A stretch of 64,000 nucleotides of DNA, from the NCBI RefSeq assembly GCF_001645685.2, contig NZ_CP017080.1, positions 2,160,001 to 2,224,000 on the forward strand, written 5' to 3'. A model generated the notes under the pieces. The model searched no databases, was not told the DNA's origin, and saw nothing but the letters and a program-made list of their open reading frames with translations. Position 1 is the stretch's first letter, and the number at the start of each line of letters is the position of its first letter. The DNA comes from Peribacillus muralis. Its GTDB lineage: Bacteria > Bacillota > Bacilli > Bacillales > DSM-1321. Positions 34,649-44,986 of this stretch are shown here, one piece after another. A program made the position numbers and the translations under genes.

Positions 34649-34792
34649 CCTCTTTTCGTTTTCTATTGATTCAGCCTCGGCTAGCTTTTTCAGTAAGATG
34701 GGTGTGGGCATATGCATGATTTGTTCCAAGGGCAAATTGAGAGATTTTGATAATTTCAAAGCGGTTTCCGGTGAAATTTGCAGTGGCTTCAT
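34643..34792 (-). CDS. YycC-like small protein
   Basis: A 49-residue protein, MKPLQISPETALKLSKSL then LPLEQIMHMPTPILLKKLAEAE, which I recognise as the YycC-type small family of Bacillus. AAGGAGA lies 7-8 bases before the ATG and a hairpin terminator overlaps the stop. It is hidden under a longer frame on the opposite strand (34440-34808) that has no ribosome site. Function unknown. Confidence 0.75.
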   Translation of the reverse strand: MKPLQISPETALKLSKSLNLPLEQIMHMPTPILLKKLAEAESIENEKRK

Positions 34793-35116
34793 GACTGATT
34801 CTCCTTAGGGAAAATGATTAATTAGTTCCAGTTTATCCTCTATGCAACAATTAATCAATTCTTTCTTAGCTGTTTAGGCTTTACAAAACGAAACCCCCAT
34901 CAAGCTCATACCCCCTATACAGATCATTATCGCTTGACTTTGGAATGAAGTTATGTTCAAAATGACCTCAAGGAAAGTGATCATATTGAACTATTTAACG
35001 CGGGAATTTTTATCGAATTTCAGGTATAAAGGTTCATGTAATTGTAAGTTTCAATATGGCTTCATCTTTTCTGGAATGACAAGAACAGGGAGAGAAGGGA
35101 ATGGGCATATATCGTA
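34793..35116. other. intergenic region before the chemoreceptor relic
   Basis: AT-rich sequence with no gene, RNA or repeat that I can support. Its 3' part may be further decayed chemoreceptor sequence. Confidence 0.4.
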
Positions 35117-35593
35117 TTGTTAAATCAATCCTTCCATAGTATCACCGAGTTTGTAAAACTAGTGCAGGAAATAGCCGGCCAAACCAATCTGCTGTCATTG
35201 AATTCCGCCATCGAGGCTGCCCGTGCAGGTGAAAATGGCATGGGTTGCAGTTGTTGCGAATGAAGTAAGAAAGCTAGCGGAACAGACAAAAAATTCTATC
35301 GCAGAAATAGAATCAATCGTGAATAGTGAATACATCAGGTGAGTATATGAAGGAAGTGGTTGGATCTGTTCAAAGGGTTAAGGAGGTTGTTCAGGCAGGG
35401 GGGGGGGGAATCAGTTTTAACCGAAAGGCCTTTCAATGAAATCATTGGCGTAATTGAAGGGAATATTTCCGATTCAAGGGACATGGAAAGGGATATTCAA
35501 GGTTTGGTATCGGTCATTCAGGAAATCGGGAATTCTTCGGAAAAGGTATCCGACCAAGCTGGTATTCTGAATAACACGGCAAATGCATTATAG
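35117..35593 (+). pseudogene. methyl-accepting chemotaxis protein, signalling-domain fragment, frameshifted
   Basis: The conserved hairpin tip of an MCP is readable: EFVKLVQEIAGQTNLLSLN then SAIEAARAGE in one frame, and VAVVANEVRKLAEQTKNSI in the next after a one- or two-base loss near 35240. After a stop, a third piece (VVGSVQRVKEVVQ ... EIGNSSEKVSDQAGILNNTA) follows. Sensor, membrane and HAMP regions are missing. A run of 11 G (35398-35408) lies inside. Not functional. Confidence 0.85.
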
Positions 35594-35642
35594 AATGGAA
35601 ATAGACCTGTTAGAACTGGCCCATCCCCATTCTAAAAATCGC

Positions 35643-36233
35643 TTATAACCATTTGACTTTTGGTTCGGTTTTATCAATAATTCGTTTAATGTTCGCCCGG
35701 TGCCGGTAAAAAATGAAGATAGTAAAGATGCCAATCACTGTAATGAGAGCCCAATCACCTGTATGAAACACCAAACTATAGATAAAAGCAAGTAGAGAGG
35801 CAATCATGGAAGAGAGCGACACATATTTGGAAAAGTATAGGGATATAAAGAAAATGATAACGGCAATGACAAAAAACAATGGTTCATAACCAAGGATGAC
35901 GCCAGCTGAAGTCGCAACCGCTTTCCCGCCCCGGAAGTTTGCAAAAATGGGAAACATATGGCCGACGACGGCTATAACGCCTACGAGCATCTCGTTCAAA
36001 TCATTGGCTCCAAGCAAAAATGGGAGTGATGTTGCAAGCGTCCCCTTAAGTATATCCATGATTGTGACGGTAAGTCCTGCCTTGACGCCCAATGTCCGGA
36101 AGGTATTTGTACCGCCAAGGTTTTTACTGCCGTGCTCGCGAATGTCGATATTGTAAAAGGTTTTACCGATAATTAAACCGGATGGAATCGATCCAATCAA
36201 GTAAGCAGACAGTATAATGATAAATGTAAGCAT
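35643..36233 (-). CDS. plsY: acyl-phosphate:glycerol-3-phosphate acyltransferase PlsY
   Basis: A 196-residue membrane enzyme with five helices that starts phospholipid synthesis. The conserved motifs are present: SGLIIGK near the N terminus, [15 protein letters not shown], and [18 protein letters not shown] [12 protein letters not shown]. Minus strand, divergent from yneT, as in B. subtilis (yneS). No clear ribosome site was resolved beyond AAAGGG before the ATG. Confidence 0.96.
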   Translation of the reverse strand: MLTFIIILSAYLIGSIPSGLIIGKTFYNIDIREHGSKNLGGTNTFRTLGVKAGLTVTIMDILKGTLATSLPFLLGANDLNEMLVGVIAVVGHMFPIFANFRGGKAVATSAGVILGYEPLFFVIAVIIFFISLYFSKYVSLSSMIASLLAFIYSLVFHTGDWALITVIGIFTIFIFYRHRANIKRIIDKTEPKVKWL

Positions 36234-36663
36234 TCTATGACCCTTTCTTTAAGAAAAATCTTTTTATTTTTTCATGATAGAGAAGCTGATTGTTAGCATT
36301 TATGAAAGAAATAGCTAAAAACAGCCATAAACTGTGTGATAAGCATCTCTTATTGTAACATTTTCGTGACAAAATGGTACGCCTGTCCGAAAAAAACCCA
36401 CTGAAAAATGAATTTTCCTTGATAGAAATGCACCTTTTGATATAGGTTAAAGTTGATGCAAGGTAAAATGTTTATCTTTTCTTATTTTCGTATATATAAA
36501 AAACAGGAAGGCATGAGGTGGAGTCAGTCTTTTCGAAACTTATTTTTTCTTGTATAATTATTTTTCTTAATAATGGTAATAATCAGCTTGTCTGTTAATT
36601 TTCCATGTTAAGAATACTTTTTGTGCAAATATTACATTTTATAAATAGAGAGGATTGGTAAGA
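36234..36663. other. divergent plsY/yneT intergenic region
   Basis: About 430 AT-rich bases. A good -10 TATAAT (36553-36558) for yneT has only a weak TTTTCG -35 at 17 bases. No RNA motif, operator or small gene was recognised. Confidence 0.4.
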
Positions 36664-37074
36664 ATGATAGAAAATCCGAGCAGAGCGGAAATGGGACAAA
36701 TGCTAAAAAAAGCAAAACGAATCGCTGTAGTCGGATTATCGGATAATCCCGAGCGAACCTCTTATATGGTATCAAAGGCCATGCAGGACAGTGGATATGA
36801 AATTATCCCTGTCAACCCTTCCATATCCGAAGTGTTGGGTGTCAAAGCCGTGAAAGCCCTCAAAGATGTTGAAGGCCATGTCGATATCGTCAACGTGTTC
36901 CGCCGCTCAGAGTTCCTTCCGGGGATTGCCAAAGAGTTTGCCAACATTGATGCAGATATATTTTGGGCTCAGCTAGGTGTTGAAAATGAGGAAGCTTATC
37001 ATTTTTTGATCGAAAAAGGTTATACTGTCATCATGGATCGATGCATTAAAGTCGAACACGCCCTTACGAAGTAA
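36664..37074 (+). CDS. yneT: CoA-binding domain protein YneT
   Basis: A 136-residue single Rossmann-like CoA-binding domain (KRIAVVGLSDNPERTSYMVS, IIPVNPSISEVLG, VNVFRRSEFLPGI, MDRCIKVEH), the length of B. subtilis YneT. Start placed at 36664 (ATG) with GAGAGGATTGG upstream; the TTG at 36655 lies inside that site. Function not established; related to the CoA-binding part of acetyl-CoA synthetases. Terminator follows. Confidence 0.92.
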   Translation: MIENPSRAEMGQMLKKAKRIAVVGLSDNPERTSYMVSKAMQDSGYEIIPVNPSISEVLGVKAVKALKDVEGHVDIVNVFRRSEFLPGIAKEFANIDADIFWAQLGVENEEAYHFLIEKGYTVIMDRCIKVEHALTK

Positions 37075-37079
37075 AGTCA

Positions 37080-37106
37080 AAAGAGCGGGCCCTCCGCTCT
37101 TTTTTA
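37080..37106 (+). terminator. yneT terminator
   Basis: Arms AAAGAGCGG and CCGCTCTTT with loop GCCCT and a T run, 6 bases after the stop. Confidence 0.93.
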
Positions 37107-37316
37107 AAGGCATTTCAAGTTCCGGTTCGAGGGTATCCAGCATATTCTGAATGCCGCTGATTTTCGTGGATTCAAGAACAATTTGATCAAAATAATAAAA
37201 GTATATTTGCCAAATGAGAAATTACCGCTACAATTAGAACGGTAGCTATGATACGTTTTTTAGGGCGACAAGCTCCAAACAAATGGGCTAACGCTAATAA
37301 AAGGGACATAAAAATA

Positions 37317-37351
37317 GAACACTTGTTCTTTTCTCGTGAAAGTATTATACT
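37317..37351 (+). promoter_or_regulatory. parE promoter overlapped by a LexA (SOS) box
   Basis: GAAC-ACTT-GTTC (37317-37328) is a perfect-arm LexA/DinR box of the Bacillus type (GAACN4GTTC). Its right half forms the -35 TTGTTC (37323-37328), followed after 17 bases by TATACT (37346-37351). parEC belongs to the SOS regulon in B. subtilis, so repression by LexA is expected. Confidence 0.75.
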
Positions 37352-37459
37352 TTTTATATGAATAGTGACGTATGTGAAAAATTGTTAAAGCTAGTGAGTC
37401 ATTTCATTGCAGTATGATTTGGCCCGGAAATTGTGTTTAGTAAGGAAAGGGGAATTTCT

Positions 37460-39445
37460 GTGGCAAAAAAGGTAAAAGCAATCGAGTACAATGATGATGC
37501 AATTCAGGTACTGGAAGGACTCGAAGCGGTCAGAAAACGTCCCGGTATGTATATCGGCAGTACTGATGCACGCGGACTTCATCATTTAGTGTACGAGATT
37601 GTAGATAACTCCGTAGATGAGGCTTTGGCTGGGTATGGAGACCAAATTAGTGTGAAAATACATAAAGATAACAGTGTAAGTGTAACTGATAGGGGCCGCG
37701 GGATGCCTACGGGTATGCATAAATTGGGTAAACCGACGCCTGAAGTCATTTTGACGATCCTTCATGCAGGGGGGAAATTCGGACAAGGTGGATATAAAAC
37801 GAGCGGGGGCCTTCATGGTGTGGGTGCTTCGGTCGTTAATGCGCTTTCCGAATGGCTTGTCGTGACGATCAAAAGGGACGGGTTCATATACGAACAACGG
37901 TTTTTCAATGGTGGTAAACCGGAAACGACGCTGGAGAAAATCGGCAAAACGAATCAATCGGGTACGAAAATCCATTTTAAGCCTGATCCAAAGATATTCT
38001 CGGTGACAACATACAATTATGATATCCTATGTGAACGCCTCCGTGAATCAGCTTTTCTATTAAAAGGCATGAAGATAGAATTGACGGATGAACGCAACGA
38101 CCGAAATGAAACCTTCCATTATGAAAATGGAATCGAAGCATTTGTGGATTATTTAAATGAGGAAAAAGAAACCCTTCATAGTGTCGTTAGCTTGGAAGGG
38201 GAGCAAAATGGGATAGAAGTTGAACTTGCCTTTCAATTCAACGATGGCTATTCAGAGAATATATTAAGCTTCGTCAATAATGTTCGTACAAAAGACGGCG
38301 GCACCCATGAAATTGGCGCAAAAACGGCCATGACCAGGGCATTTAATGATTATGCGAGAAAAATGGGGCTATTGAAGGAAAAAGATAAAAACCTCGAAGG
38401 TACCGATATACGTGAAGGCTTGTCATCGATTATCTCTGTCCGCATTCCGGAAGAACTGCTTCAATTCGAAGGGCAGACCAAGAGCAAGCTTGGCACCAGC
38501 GAGGCTCGCTCTGCAGTCGATTCCATCGTGTCAGAGCACTTAGCCTACTTTTTCGAAGAAGATCCGACCACGAGTACTTTATTGGTTAAAAAATCGATTA
38601 AAGCGTTCCAAGCCCGCGAAGCGGCCCGCAAAGCAAGGGAGGATGCAAGGAGCGGAAAGAAACGAAAAAAATCCGATGCCATCCTATCTGGTAAGCTGAC
38701 GCCGGCTCAATCGAAAAATCCCGAACGTAATGAATTGTACCTTGTGGAAGGGGACTCTGCCGGAGGATCTGCAAAGCAAGGCAGGGATCGCCGTTTTCAG
38801 GCGGTTTTGCCGTTAAGGGGTAAAGTCATCAATACGGAAAAGGCAAAGCTGGCGGATATTTTTAAGAACGAAGAAATAAATACGATCATCCACGCCATTG
38901 GCGGAGGGGTCGGGGCCGAGTTCAATACCCCGGACACCAATTACGATAAAGTGATCATCATGACCGATGCCGACACGGATGGTGCCCATATCCAAGTGCT
39001 TCTTCTTACTTTCTTTTACCGTTATATGAAACCATTGATAGAGTCAGGGAAGGTTTATATTGCTCTGCCACCGTTATATAAAGTGAGTAAAGGGACAGGG
39101 AAGAAAGAAGTGATTGAATATGCCTGGAGTGACGAGGAGCTTCAGGGAGCGATAGACAAGGTAGGGAAAGGCTATATGATTCAGCGTTATAAAGGGCTTG
39201 GAGAGATGAATGCCGATCAATTGTGGGATACCACGATGAACCCGGAAACGAGGACGTTGATCCGTGTGAAAATCGATGATGGGGCCCGTGCGGAAAGAAG
39301 AGTGACAACGTTAATGGGTGACAAGGTTGAACCGCGCCGCAAATGGATTGAAGCCAATGTCGCTTTTGGTCTCGAGGAAGAATCGAATATTTTAGATAAT
39401 GAAAATATGTCGATTGAAGAGGAGGTCAATAACGATGGTATTTGA
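37460..39445 (+). CDS. parE: DNA topoisomerase IV subunit B ParE
   Basis: A 661-residue GHKL ATPase subunit of topoisomerase IV, which decatenates chromosomes. N-terminal ATPase: [86 protein letters not shown]-terminal [18 protein letters not shown] 37460 with GGAAAGGGGA is chosen; the upstream extension has no match. Overlaps parC by 11 bases. Confidence 0.97.
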   Translation: MAKKVKAIEYNDDAIQVLEGLEAVRKRPGMYIGSTDARGLHHLVYEIVDNSVDEALAGYGDQISVKIHKDNSVSVTDRGRGMPTGMHKLGKPTPEVILTILHAGGKFGQGGYKTSGGLHGVGASVVNALSEWLVVTIKRDGFIYEQRFFNGGKPETTLEKIGKTNQSGTKIHFKPDPKIFSVTTYNYDILCERLRESAFLLKGMKIELTDERNDRNETFHYENGIEAFVDYLNEEKETLHSVVSLEGEQNGIEVELAFQFNDGYSENILSFVNNVRTKDGGTHEIGAKTAMTRAFNDYARKMGLLKEKDKNLEGTDIREGLSSIISVRIPEELLQFEGQTKSKLGTSEARSAVDSIVSEHLAYFFEEDPTTSTLLVKKSIKAFQAREAARKAREDARSGKKRKKSDAILSGKLTPAQSKNPERNELYLVEGDSAGGSAKQGRDRRFQAVLPLRGKVINTEKAKLADIFKNEEINTIIHAIGGGVGAEFNTPDTNYDKVIIMTDADTDGAHIQVLLLTFFYRYMKPLIESGKVYIALPPLYKVSKGTGKKEVIEYAWSDEELQGAIDKVGKGYMIQRYKGLGEMNADQLWDTTMNPETRTLIRVKIDDGARAERRVTTLMGDKVEPRRKWIEANVAFGLEEESNILDNENMSIEEEVNNDGI

Positions 39446-41879
39446 AGAAACGTTTCGAGATTTGCCGCTTGAAGAGGTCATCGGAGATCGCTTCGGGCGC
39501 TACAGTAAATACATCATCCAGGATCGGGCACTTCCCGATGCCAGGGACGGCTTAAAACCGGTACAGCGCAGGATCCTGTATGCGATGCATGTGGAAGGAA
39601 ATACACAGGAAAAAGGTTTCAGGAAATCTGCAAAAACGGTCGGTAATGTAATTGGTAATTATCATCCTCATGGAGATTCATCGGTATATGAGGCGATGGT
39701 CAGGATGAGTCAAGACTGGAAGCTGCGAAAAGTCATGGTCCAAATGCACGGTAACAATGGGAGCATTGATGGAGACCCGCCTGCTGCGATGCGGTATACG
39801 GAAGCCAGGCTTTCATCGATCGCTTCGGAGATGTTACGTGATATTGAAAAAAGGACAGTCGACTTCGTGCCGAACTTTGATGATACTTCTGAAGAGCCTA
39901 TCGTATTGCCTGCGATGTTCCCTAATTTATTGGTAAACGGTTCCACTGGCATCTCAGCCGGATATGCAACGGAAATCCCGCCGCATCAAATAGGAGAGGT
40001 CATCGATGCTGCCATTATGCGGATTGATAAACCGGAAGCGACCGTCGCGGATTTAATGACGGTCATAAAGGGGCCGGATTTCCCTACTGGCGGAATCATA
40101 CAAGGCATCGAAGGCATTCGTAAAGCCTATGAAACAGGTAAAGGGAAAATCATCATACGCGGCTTGGCGGATGTGGAAACGATCCGTGGCGGCAAACAGC
40201 AAATCGTCATCACCGAAATTCCGTATGAAGTCAATAAAGCGAACCTAGTCAAGAAAATGGATGAGTTCCGTCTTGACCGGAAAGTGGAAGGCATCGCAGA
40301 AGTAAGGGATGAAACGGACCGGACCGGACTGCGTATCGTCATTGAACTGAAAAAAGATGCGGATGCAAACGGTGTCCTGCATTATTTATACAAAAATTCC
40401 GATCTTCAAATTGCCTATAACTTTAATATGGTCGCGATATATAAAAAGCGGCCGACTTTGATGAGCCTGCCAAAAATGCTTGATGCGTATATCGATCACC
40501 GTAAAGAGGTAATCGTGAACCGTTCCCGTTATGAGCTGCAAAAGGCACATGACCGGGCACACATCGTCGATGGATTAGTGAAGGCCCTATCGATATTGGA
40601 TGAAGTCATTGCCGTCATCCGTGCTTCCAAAGACAAGCGCAATGCCAAAGATAACCTGATTGCCCAATTCGCGTTTACAGAAGCGCAAGCCGAAGCCATC
40701 GTTTCTTTACAGTTATATAGACTGACAAATACGGATATTACAGCACTCGAGGCAGAGGCAGCGGAATTGAAAAACAGAATTGAAGAATTGACGAAGATCC
40801 TGGGCAGTGAAAAGGTGCTTCTTCAAGTCATAAAAAAAGAACTTCGCTTCATTAAGAAGGGCTTTGATGACGGAAGGCGTTCAAAAATCGAAAAGGAAAT
40901 AGAAGAAATCAAAATTAATCTTGAAGTCTTGATCGCGAGTGAAGACGTGATGGTGACCGTGACGAAAGAGGGCTATGTCAAACGGACATCATTGCGATCA
41001 TATGCGGCATCAGGCGGTCTTGATTTTGGCATGAAAGATTCCGACCGATTGCTTCAGCGTTTGGAAATGAATACAACGGATGTCCTGTTGCTGTTCACCT
41101 CCAAAGGGAATTTTCTCTATTGCCCAGTTCATCAGCTTCCTGATATTCGCTGGAAGGAAACGGGCCAGCATATCGCGAACATCATTCCGATCGACAGGGA
41201 AGAGCAGATCATAAAAGCGATACCAATCAAGGACTTTACCCTTCCGCAATTCCTGGTGTTCATCACGAAAAACGGGATGGTGAAAAAGACTGAACTTGCT
41301 GCTTACAAAGCGCAACGCCATTCAAAACCTTTGGTTGGCATCAATTTAAAGGGCGATGATGAACTGGTCGATGTTCATCATACCGATGGTCAGGAAGATC
41401 TTTTCCTTGTCACCCATAACGGCTATGGTTTATGGTTCGATGAAGAAGAAGTAAGTGTCGTCGGTGTACGTGCAGCGGGAGTCAAAGGGATTAATTTGAA
41501 AGAAGATGACTATGTTATCGGTGGCAAGATGTTAACCAAAGATAGCAAAGAATCCATCCTTATCGTTACCCAGCGCGGTGCCATCAAGAAAATGAAATTA
41601 ACCGAGTTTGAAAAAACGAGCCGGGCCAAGCGCGGTGTCGTGGTATTAAGGGAATTGAAATCCAACCCTCACCGGGTCATCGGATTTACTACGGTCAATA
41701 AAACCGACAGTTTGTTCATTCTTTCCGAAAAGGGTACGGTTGAAACCGTTCATGCCGCCTCATTAAAAAATCACGATCGCTACACGAATGGATCTTTTGT
41801 TTTTGATGAAACGGTCAGTGGCAAAGCGAAAGAACTATGGAAAATATCATTGGAAGATGAAGCCTCGATGGAGGAGTGA
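39435..41879 (+). CDS. parC: DNA topoisomerase IV subunit A ParC
   Basis: An 814-residue type IIA topoisomerase subunit. The catalytic Tyr is in [11 protein letters not shown]; the QRRILYAMH winged-helix and [15 protein letters not shown] (quinolone-resistance region) are intact, with Ser and Glu at the usual sensitive positions. The C-terminal beta-pinwheel (about 500-810) lacks a GyrA box, which separates it from GyrA. GGAGG lies 9 bases before ATG 39435; the start codon sits inside the last codons of parE. Confidence 0.97.
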   Translation: MVFEETFRDLPLEEVIGDRFGRYSKYIIQDRALPDARDGLKPVQRRILYAMHVEGNTQEKGFRKSAKTVGNVIGNYHPHGDSSVYEAMVRMSQDWKLRKVMVQMHGNNGSIDGDPPAAMRYTEARLSSIASEMLRDIEKRTVDFVPNFDDTSEEPIVLPAMFPNLLVNGSTGISAGYATEIPPHQIGEVIDAAIMRIDKPEATVADLMTVIKGPDFPTGGIIQGIEGIRKAYETGKGKIIIRGLADVETIRGGKQQIVITEIPYEVNKANLVKKMDEFRLDRKVEGIAEVRDETDRTGLRIVIELKKDADANGVLHYLYKNSDLQIAYNFNMVAIYKKRPTLMSLPKMLDAYIDHRKEVIVNRSRYELQKAHDRAHIVDGLVKALSILDEVIAVIRASKDKRNAKDNLIAQFAFTEAQAEAIVSLQLYRLTNTDITALEAEAAELKNRIEELTKILGSEKVLLQVIKKELRFIKKGFDDGRRSKIEKEIEEIKINLEVLIASEDVMVTVTKEGYVKRTSLRSYAASGGLDFGMKDSDRLLQRLEMNTTDVLLLFTSKGNFLYCPVHQLPDIRWKETGQHIANIIPIDREEQIIKAIPIKDFTLPQFLVFITKNGMVKKTELAAYKAQRHSKPLVGINLKGDDELVDVHHTDGQEDLFLVTHNGYGLWFDEEEVSVVGVRAAGVKGINLKEDDYVIGGKMLTKDSKESILIVTQRGAIKKMKLTEFEKTSRAKRGVVVLRELKSNPHRVIGFTTVNKTDSLFILSEKGTVETVHAASLKNHDRYTNGSFVFDETVSGKAKELWKISLEDEASMEE

Positions 41880-41892
41880 GTCATTTTTCTAT

Positions 41893-41926
41893 CGGGATGC
41901 TGGTCAAAATCAGCATCCCGTTTTTT
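41893..41926 (+). terminator. parEC terminator
   Basis: Perfect 10-base arms CGGGATGCTG and CAGCATCCCG, 8-base loop, six T residues. Confidence 0.95.
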
Positions 41927-41971
41927 GCGACGTAAAAATCTCCCTCGGTCTCTATCCACATAAAGTCTTTG

Positions 41972-41985
41972 AGTCAAAAATGACT
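41972..41985. promoter_or_regulatory. candidate upstream activator site for the sigma-54 activator
   Basis: A short dyad AGTCA-N4-TGACT lies about 150 bases before the expected start of the sigma-54 promoter, the usual distance for an enhancer. The arms are only five bases, so support is modest. Confidence 0.3.
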
Positions 41986-42102
41986 TATTGAATCAATTTT
42001 AAATTCCTAGTTTTATCAGTCTGTTAATTACATATGAACAACGAATAATTCAATTATGAATTTTTTTGCGACTGAAATCTCAATATCAACACCTTCCGTT
42101 TT

Positions 42103-42118
42103 TGGCACAATCCTTGCA
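42103..42118 (+). promoter_or_regulatory. sigma-54 (SigL) -24/-12 promoter
   Basis: TGGCAC-N5-TTGCA matches the sigma-54 consensus (TGGCACNNNNNTTGCW) at every position. It lies about 50 bases before the first gene of the acyl-CoA cluster, and a sigma-54 activator gene closes the cluster downstream. Confidence 0.92.
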
Positions 42119-42169
42119 TGTTAATAGGATGACTTCTTTGTTGTATTGAAAGAAGAAAGGGGAGGACAA

Positions 42170-43792
42170 ATGGATAGACCTTGGAAAAAGCATATCCCGT
42201 CCGGAAATCCATTGGAAATTGAAATACCTGAAATTTCTTTGACAGACCTTTTTTACCATTCAGTCGAAAAATATGCGGAACATACCGCGGTTACGTTTAA
42301 AGAGGATAGGTATACATATTCACAGTTAGGACAGCTAGTGAAAAGATTTGCCCGCTTACTAGCAGACGCGGGGGTTGAAAAAGGTGATCGTGTGGCGCTT
42401 ATGCTTCCCAATTGTCCACAATATCCGATCAGTTTTTACGGGACGCTTTTACAAGGGGCGATCGTTGTCCAAATCAACCCGATGTATAAGTCAAACGAAT
42501 TGATACATGTCCTGAAAGACTCGGGTGCAAGGTACATCATCGTCCTCGATGACTTGCTGCCTTTAGTCGAAGAGGTCTTGGTTGAAACGAATCTTGAAAA
42601 GATATGGCGCGTGTCGAAGGAAAAGAACGATTGTGAAATGATGAAGAGTCTGTTATCTGTATCGGAAACTGATTCCTATGCATCCATTGACCCCGGTGAA
42701 GATGTTGCCGTCCTTCAATATACGGGAGGAACCACCGGACGGTCAAAAGGAGCGATGCTGACCCATCGGAATATTGTGGCCAATACGCTGCAAAGTGCCG
42801 CCACTTCCAAAATCAATATTCAGGAGGGCAAGGAAAGGGTGCTTGGCGTTTCACCTTTATTTCATGTATATGGAATGACTTCAGGAATGAATTTGACGTT
42901 TTATAATGGCGGAGACTTGATTATTATCTCCCGATTTGAGGTGGCAGAATTCGTCGATATGATCAAAACTCTTAAACCAACCATTTTTCCAGGTGTCCCC
43001 ACGATGTATATCGCATTATTACAATACTACCGGTCCCATCCGTTCGATATGGATTGCTTGAAGTCATGTATATCAGGTTCGTCACCATTGCCCTTGCATG
43101 TGTTATCAAGTTTTAACGAAGTGAGTGGCTCGAAGATCGCAGAGGGCTATGGACTTTCCGAAGCATCGCCAGTTACGCACCGAAATCCGGTCACTGGCCT
43201 GCAAAAGCCAGGAAGTATCGGGATTCCGATACAAAATACGGATGCCGCCATCATTGACAATATTACTGGTGAGCCATCGCTCATGGTTGATACCCCGGGA
43301 GAGTTGGTCATTAAGGGACCTCAGGTGATGAAAGGGTATTGGGGAATGCCTGAAGAGACGGAGAAGACGATTCAAAACGGCTGGCTGTATACTGGCGATA
43401 TCGCCAAGATGGATCAGGATGGCTTCTTTTACATTGTGGGTCGCAAGAAAGAAATGATCATCGCAGGCGGCTTCAATATTTATCCCATTGAAATTGAAGA
43501 GGTTCTCTACAGCCATCCAAAGGTTTTGGAAGCTGCCGTATTTGGTGTCCCCGATCAATATCGCGGTGAAACGGTACACGCAGCGGTCGTTTTAAAGCCC
43601 AATGAAACAATAACGGAAAAAGAATTGCAGGATTATTGCCGAGAACATCTAGCCGCCTTCAAGATACCCGATATGATCATGTTTCTACGTGAATTCCCAA
43701 AGACAGCGGTGGGTAAAGTCTTAAAACGCAAACTTCAAGAGGCTCATGGATTCCAGATAGAACGTGAAAGCGTTAACAATAAAATGATCTGA
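42170..43792 (+). CDS. long-chain fatty acid--CoA ligase (AMP-forming)
   Basis: A 540-residue ANL-family acyl-CoA synthetase. AMP-binding P-loop YTGGTTGRSKGAMLTHRN, EGYGLSEASP, GELVIKGPQVMKGYW, TGDIAKMDQDGF, and the hinge/catalytic Lys region FPKTAVGKVLKRKL are present. ATG 42170 follows GGGGAGGA; the open frame reaches 42146 but contains that site. First gene of the sigma-54-controlled cluster; it activates the acid whose CoA ester the following dehydrogenases oxidise. Chain length cannot be read from sequence. Confidence 0.93.
   Translation: MDRPWKKHIPSGNPLEIEIPEISLTDLFYHSVEKYAEHTAVTFKEDRYTYSQLGQLVKRFARLLADAGVEKGDRVALMLPNCPQYPISFYGTLLQGAIVVQINPMYKSNELIHVLKDSGARYIIVLDDLLPLVEEVLVETNLEKIWRVSKEKNDCEMMKSLLSVSETDSYASIDPGEDVAVLQYTGGTTGRSKGAMLTHRNIVANTLQSAATSKINIQEGKERVLGVSPLFHVYGMTSGMNLTFYNGGDLIIISRFEVAEFVDMIKTLKPTIFPGVPTMYIALLQYYRSHPFDMDCLKSCISGSSPLPLHVLSSFNEVSGSKIAEGYGLSEASPVTHRNPVTGLQKPGSIGIPIQNTDAAIIDNITGEPSLMVDTPGELVIKGPQVMKGYWGMPEETEKTIQNGWLYTGDIAKMDQDGFFYIVGRKKEMIIAGGFNIYPIEIEEVLYSHPKVLEAAVFGVPDQYRGETVHAAVVLKPNETITEKELQDYCREHLAAFKIPDMIMFLREFPKTAVGKVLKRKLQEAHGFQIERESVNNKMI
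43765..43778 (+). promoter_or_regulatory. cre-like site (CcpA) in the 3' end of the ligase gene
   Basis: TGAAAGCGTTAACA fits the Bacillus cre consensus TGWAARCGYTWNCW at all 14 positions. It lies 15 bases before the ligase stop codon and 30 before the next gene, within the transcribed operon, where CcpA could act as a roadblock. Confidence 0.55.
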
Positions 43793-43807
43793 GAAAGGGG
43801 AATGGAT

Positions 43808-44959
43808 ATGGACTTTCGCTTGGATGATGATATCGTCTTGTTAAAAGCAACCATTCGTCAGTTTATTGAAGAGCAAATCGATCCTTTTTCCATGCAAATA
43901 GAGGATGAAGATCATATTCCTGATTCCATCATAAATTCTTCGAAAGAAATCGGACTATTCGGACTGAGCATTCCGGAAAGATATGGCGGACTGGGAATAG
44001 GGATGGTCGGGAAATGCGCTTTATATGAGGAAATCGGCAAAACACATAATGGCTACACAACTTTGATCGGTGCCCATACCGGCATCGGGACGGTGGGGAT
44101 TGTCGAAATGGGCAATGAAATGCAAAAGGAAAAGTATCTTCCGCATATGGCAAGCGGTGATAAAATCGGTGCATTTGCCCTAACGGAGCCTGCTGCTGGA
44201 TCACATGCGACGAATCTGAAGATGACGGCCGTCAAAAGCGGCGATACCTATATTCTCAACGGGACGAAGCATTTTATAACGAATGCGGACGTAGCCGATA
44301 TTTTTACAGTCATGGCAGTAACGGATAAGGACAAAGGAGCAAAAGGAATCACCTCATTCATTGTGGAGAAAGGTTTTCCGGGTTTTAAAGTGGGAAACTT
44401 GGAGCGGAAAATGGGTCTTCGAGGCTCACATTCGGCAGAACTGATTTTTGAAGATTGTGAGGTTCCCGCTGAAAATGTCCTCGGAGAAGTAGGCCAGGGG
44501 TATGTAAATGCCTTGAAAATCCTTGCGAATGGACGGGCGGGCCTTGCGGCAAGGAATTTGGGGTCGTGTCAATATTTGCTGGATATCTCGACAAAATATG
44601 CGATGGAGCGTGAACAGTTCAATGTGCCGATCATCGATCATCAGGCTGTAGCTCATATGCTTGCTGAAATGGCCATGGAAATCGAAGCGCTACGTTCATT
44701 CACATATCGGGTCGCGTGGATGGTCGATCAGAAGGAAAAAATCATCAAGGAAGCGGCAATGCTAAAGCTGTATGGTTCGGAAGTGTATAATCGCGTCGCT
44801 GATAAGGCTGTCCAAATCCATGGCGGAATCGGCTACATGAAGGACTACCCAGTGGAACGCTTTTTCCGGGATGCCAGAATCACACGAATATATGAGGGTA
44901 CGTCCGAAATCCAAAAAAATATCATAACTGCGCAATTGAAGAAAAAATATCAACACTAG
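43808..44959 (+). CDS. acyl-CoA dehydrogenase 1
   Basis: A 383-residue flavin acyl-CoA dehydrogenase. Seen: GLFGLSIPERYGGLG, FALTEPAAGSHATNLK (FAD/substrate loop), LRGSHSAELIFEDCEVP, and the catalytic Glu in ITRIYEGTSEIQKN. It introduces the alpha-beta double bond in the CoA ester. ATG 43808 is chosen because GAAAGGGGA ends 6 bases upstream; ATG 43802 is too close to it. Second gene of the cluster. Confidence 0.94.
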   Translation: MDFRLDDDIVLLKATIRQFIEEQIDPFSMQIEDEDHIPDSIINSSKEIGLFGLSIPERYGGLGIGMVGKCALYEEIGKTHNGYTTLIGAHTGIGTVGIVEMGNEMQKEKYLPHMASGDKIGAFALTEPAAGSHATNLKMTAVKSGDTYILNGTKHFITNADVADIFTVMAVTDKDKGAKGITSFIVEKGFPGFKVGNLERKMGLRGSHSAELIFEDCEVPAENVLGEVGQGYVNALKILANGRAGLAARNLGSCQYLLDISTKYAMEREQFNVPIIDHQAVAHMLAEMAMEIEALRSFTYRVAWMVDQKEKIIKEAAMLKLYGSEVYNRVADKAVQIHGGIGYMKDYPVERFFRDARITRIYEGTSEIQKNIITAQLKKKYQH

Positions 44960-44986
44960 TCTAATAGGAAAAGTGGAGGGGTTAAA

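Noticed and set aside
34440..34808. 122-codon plus-strand frame
   Set aside because: Its second half is the antisense of the YycC-like gene and its terminator; start is an unsupported TTG inside a terminator T run.
35360..35593. 77-codon frame as an independent gene
   Set aside because: It is the last piece of the broken chemoreceptor sequence, not a separate gene.
36234..36663. Riboswitch or small RNA in the plsY/yneT gap
   Set aside because: AT-rich and unstructured by eye; no conserved motif seen.
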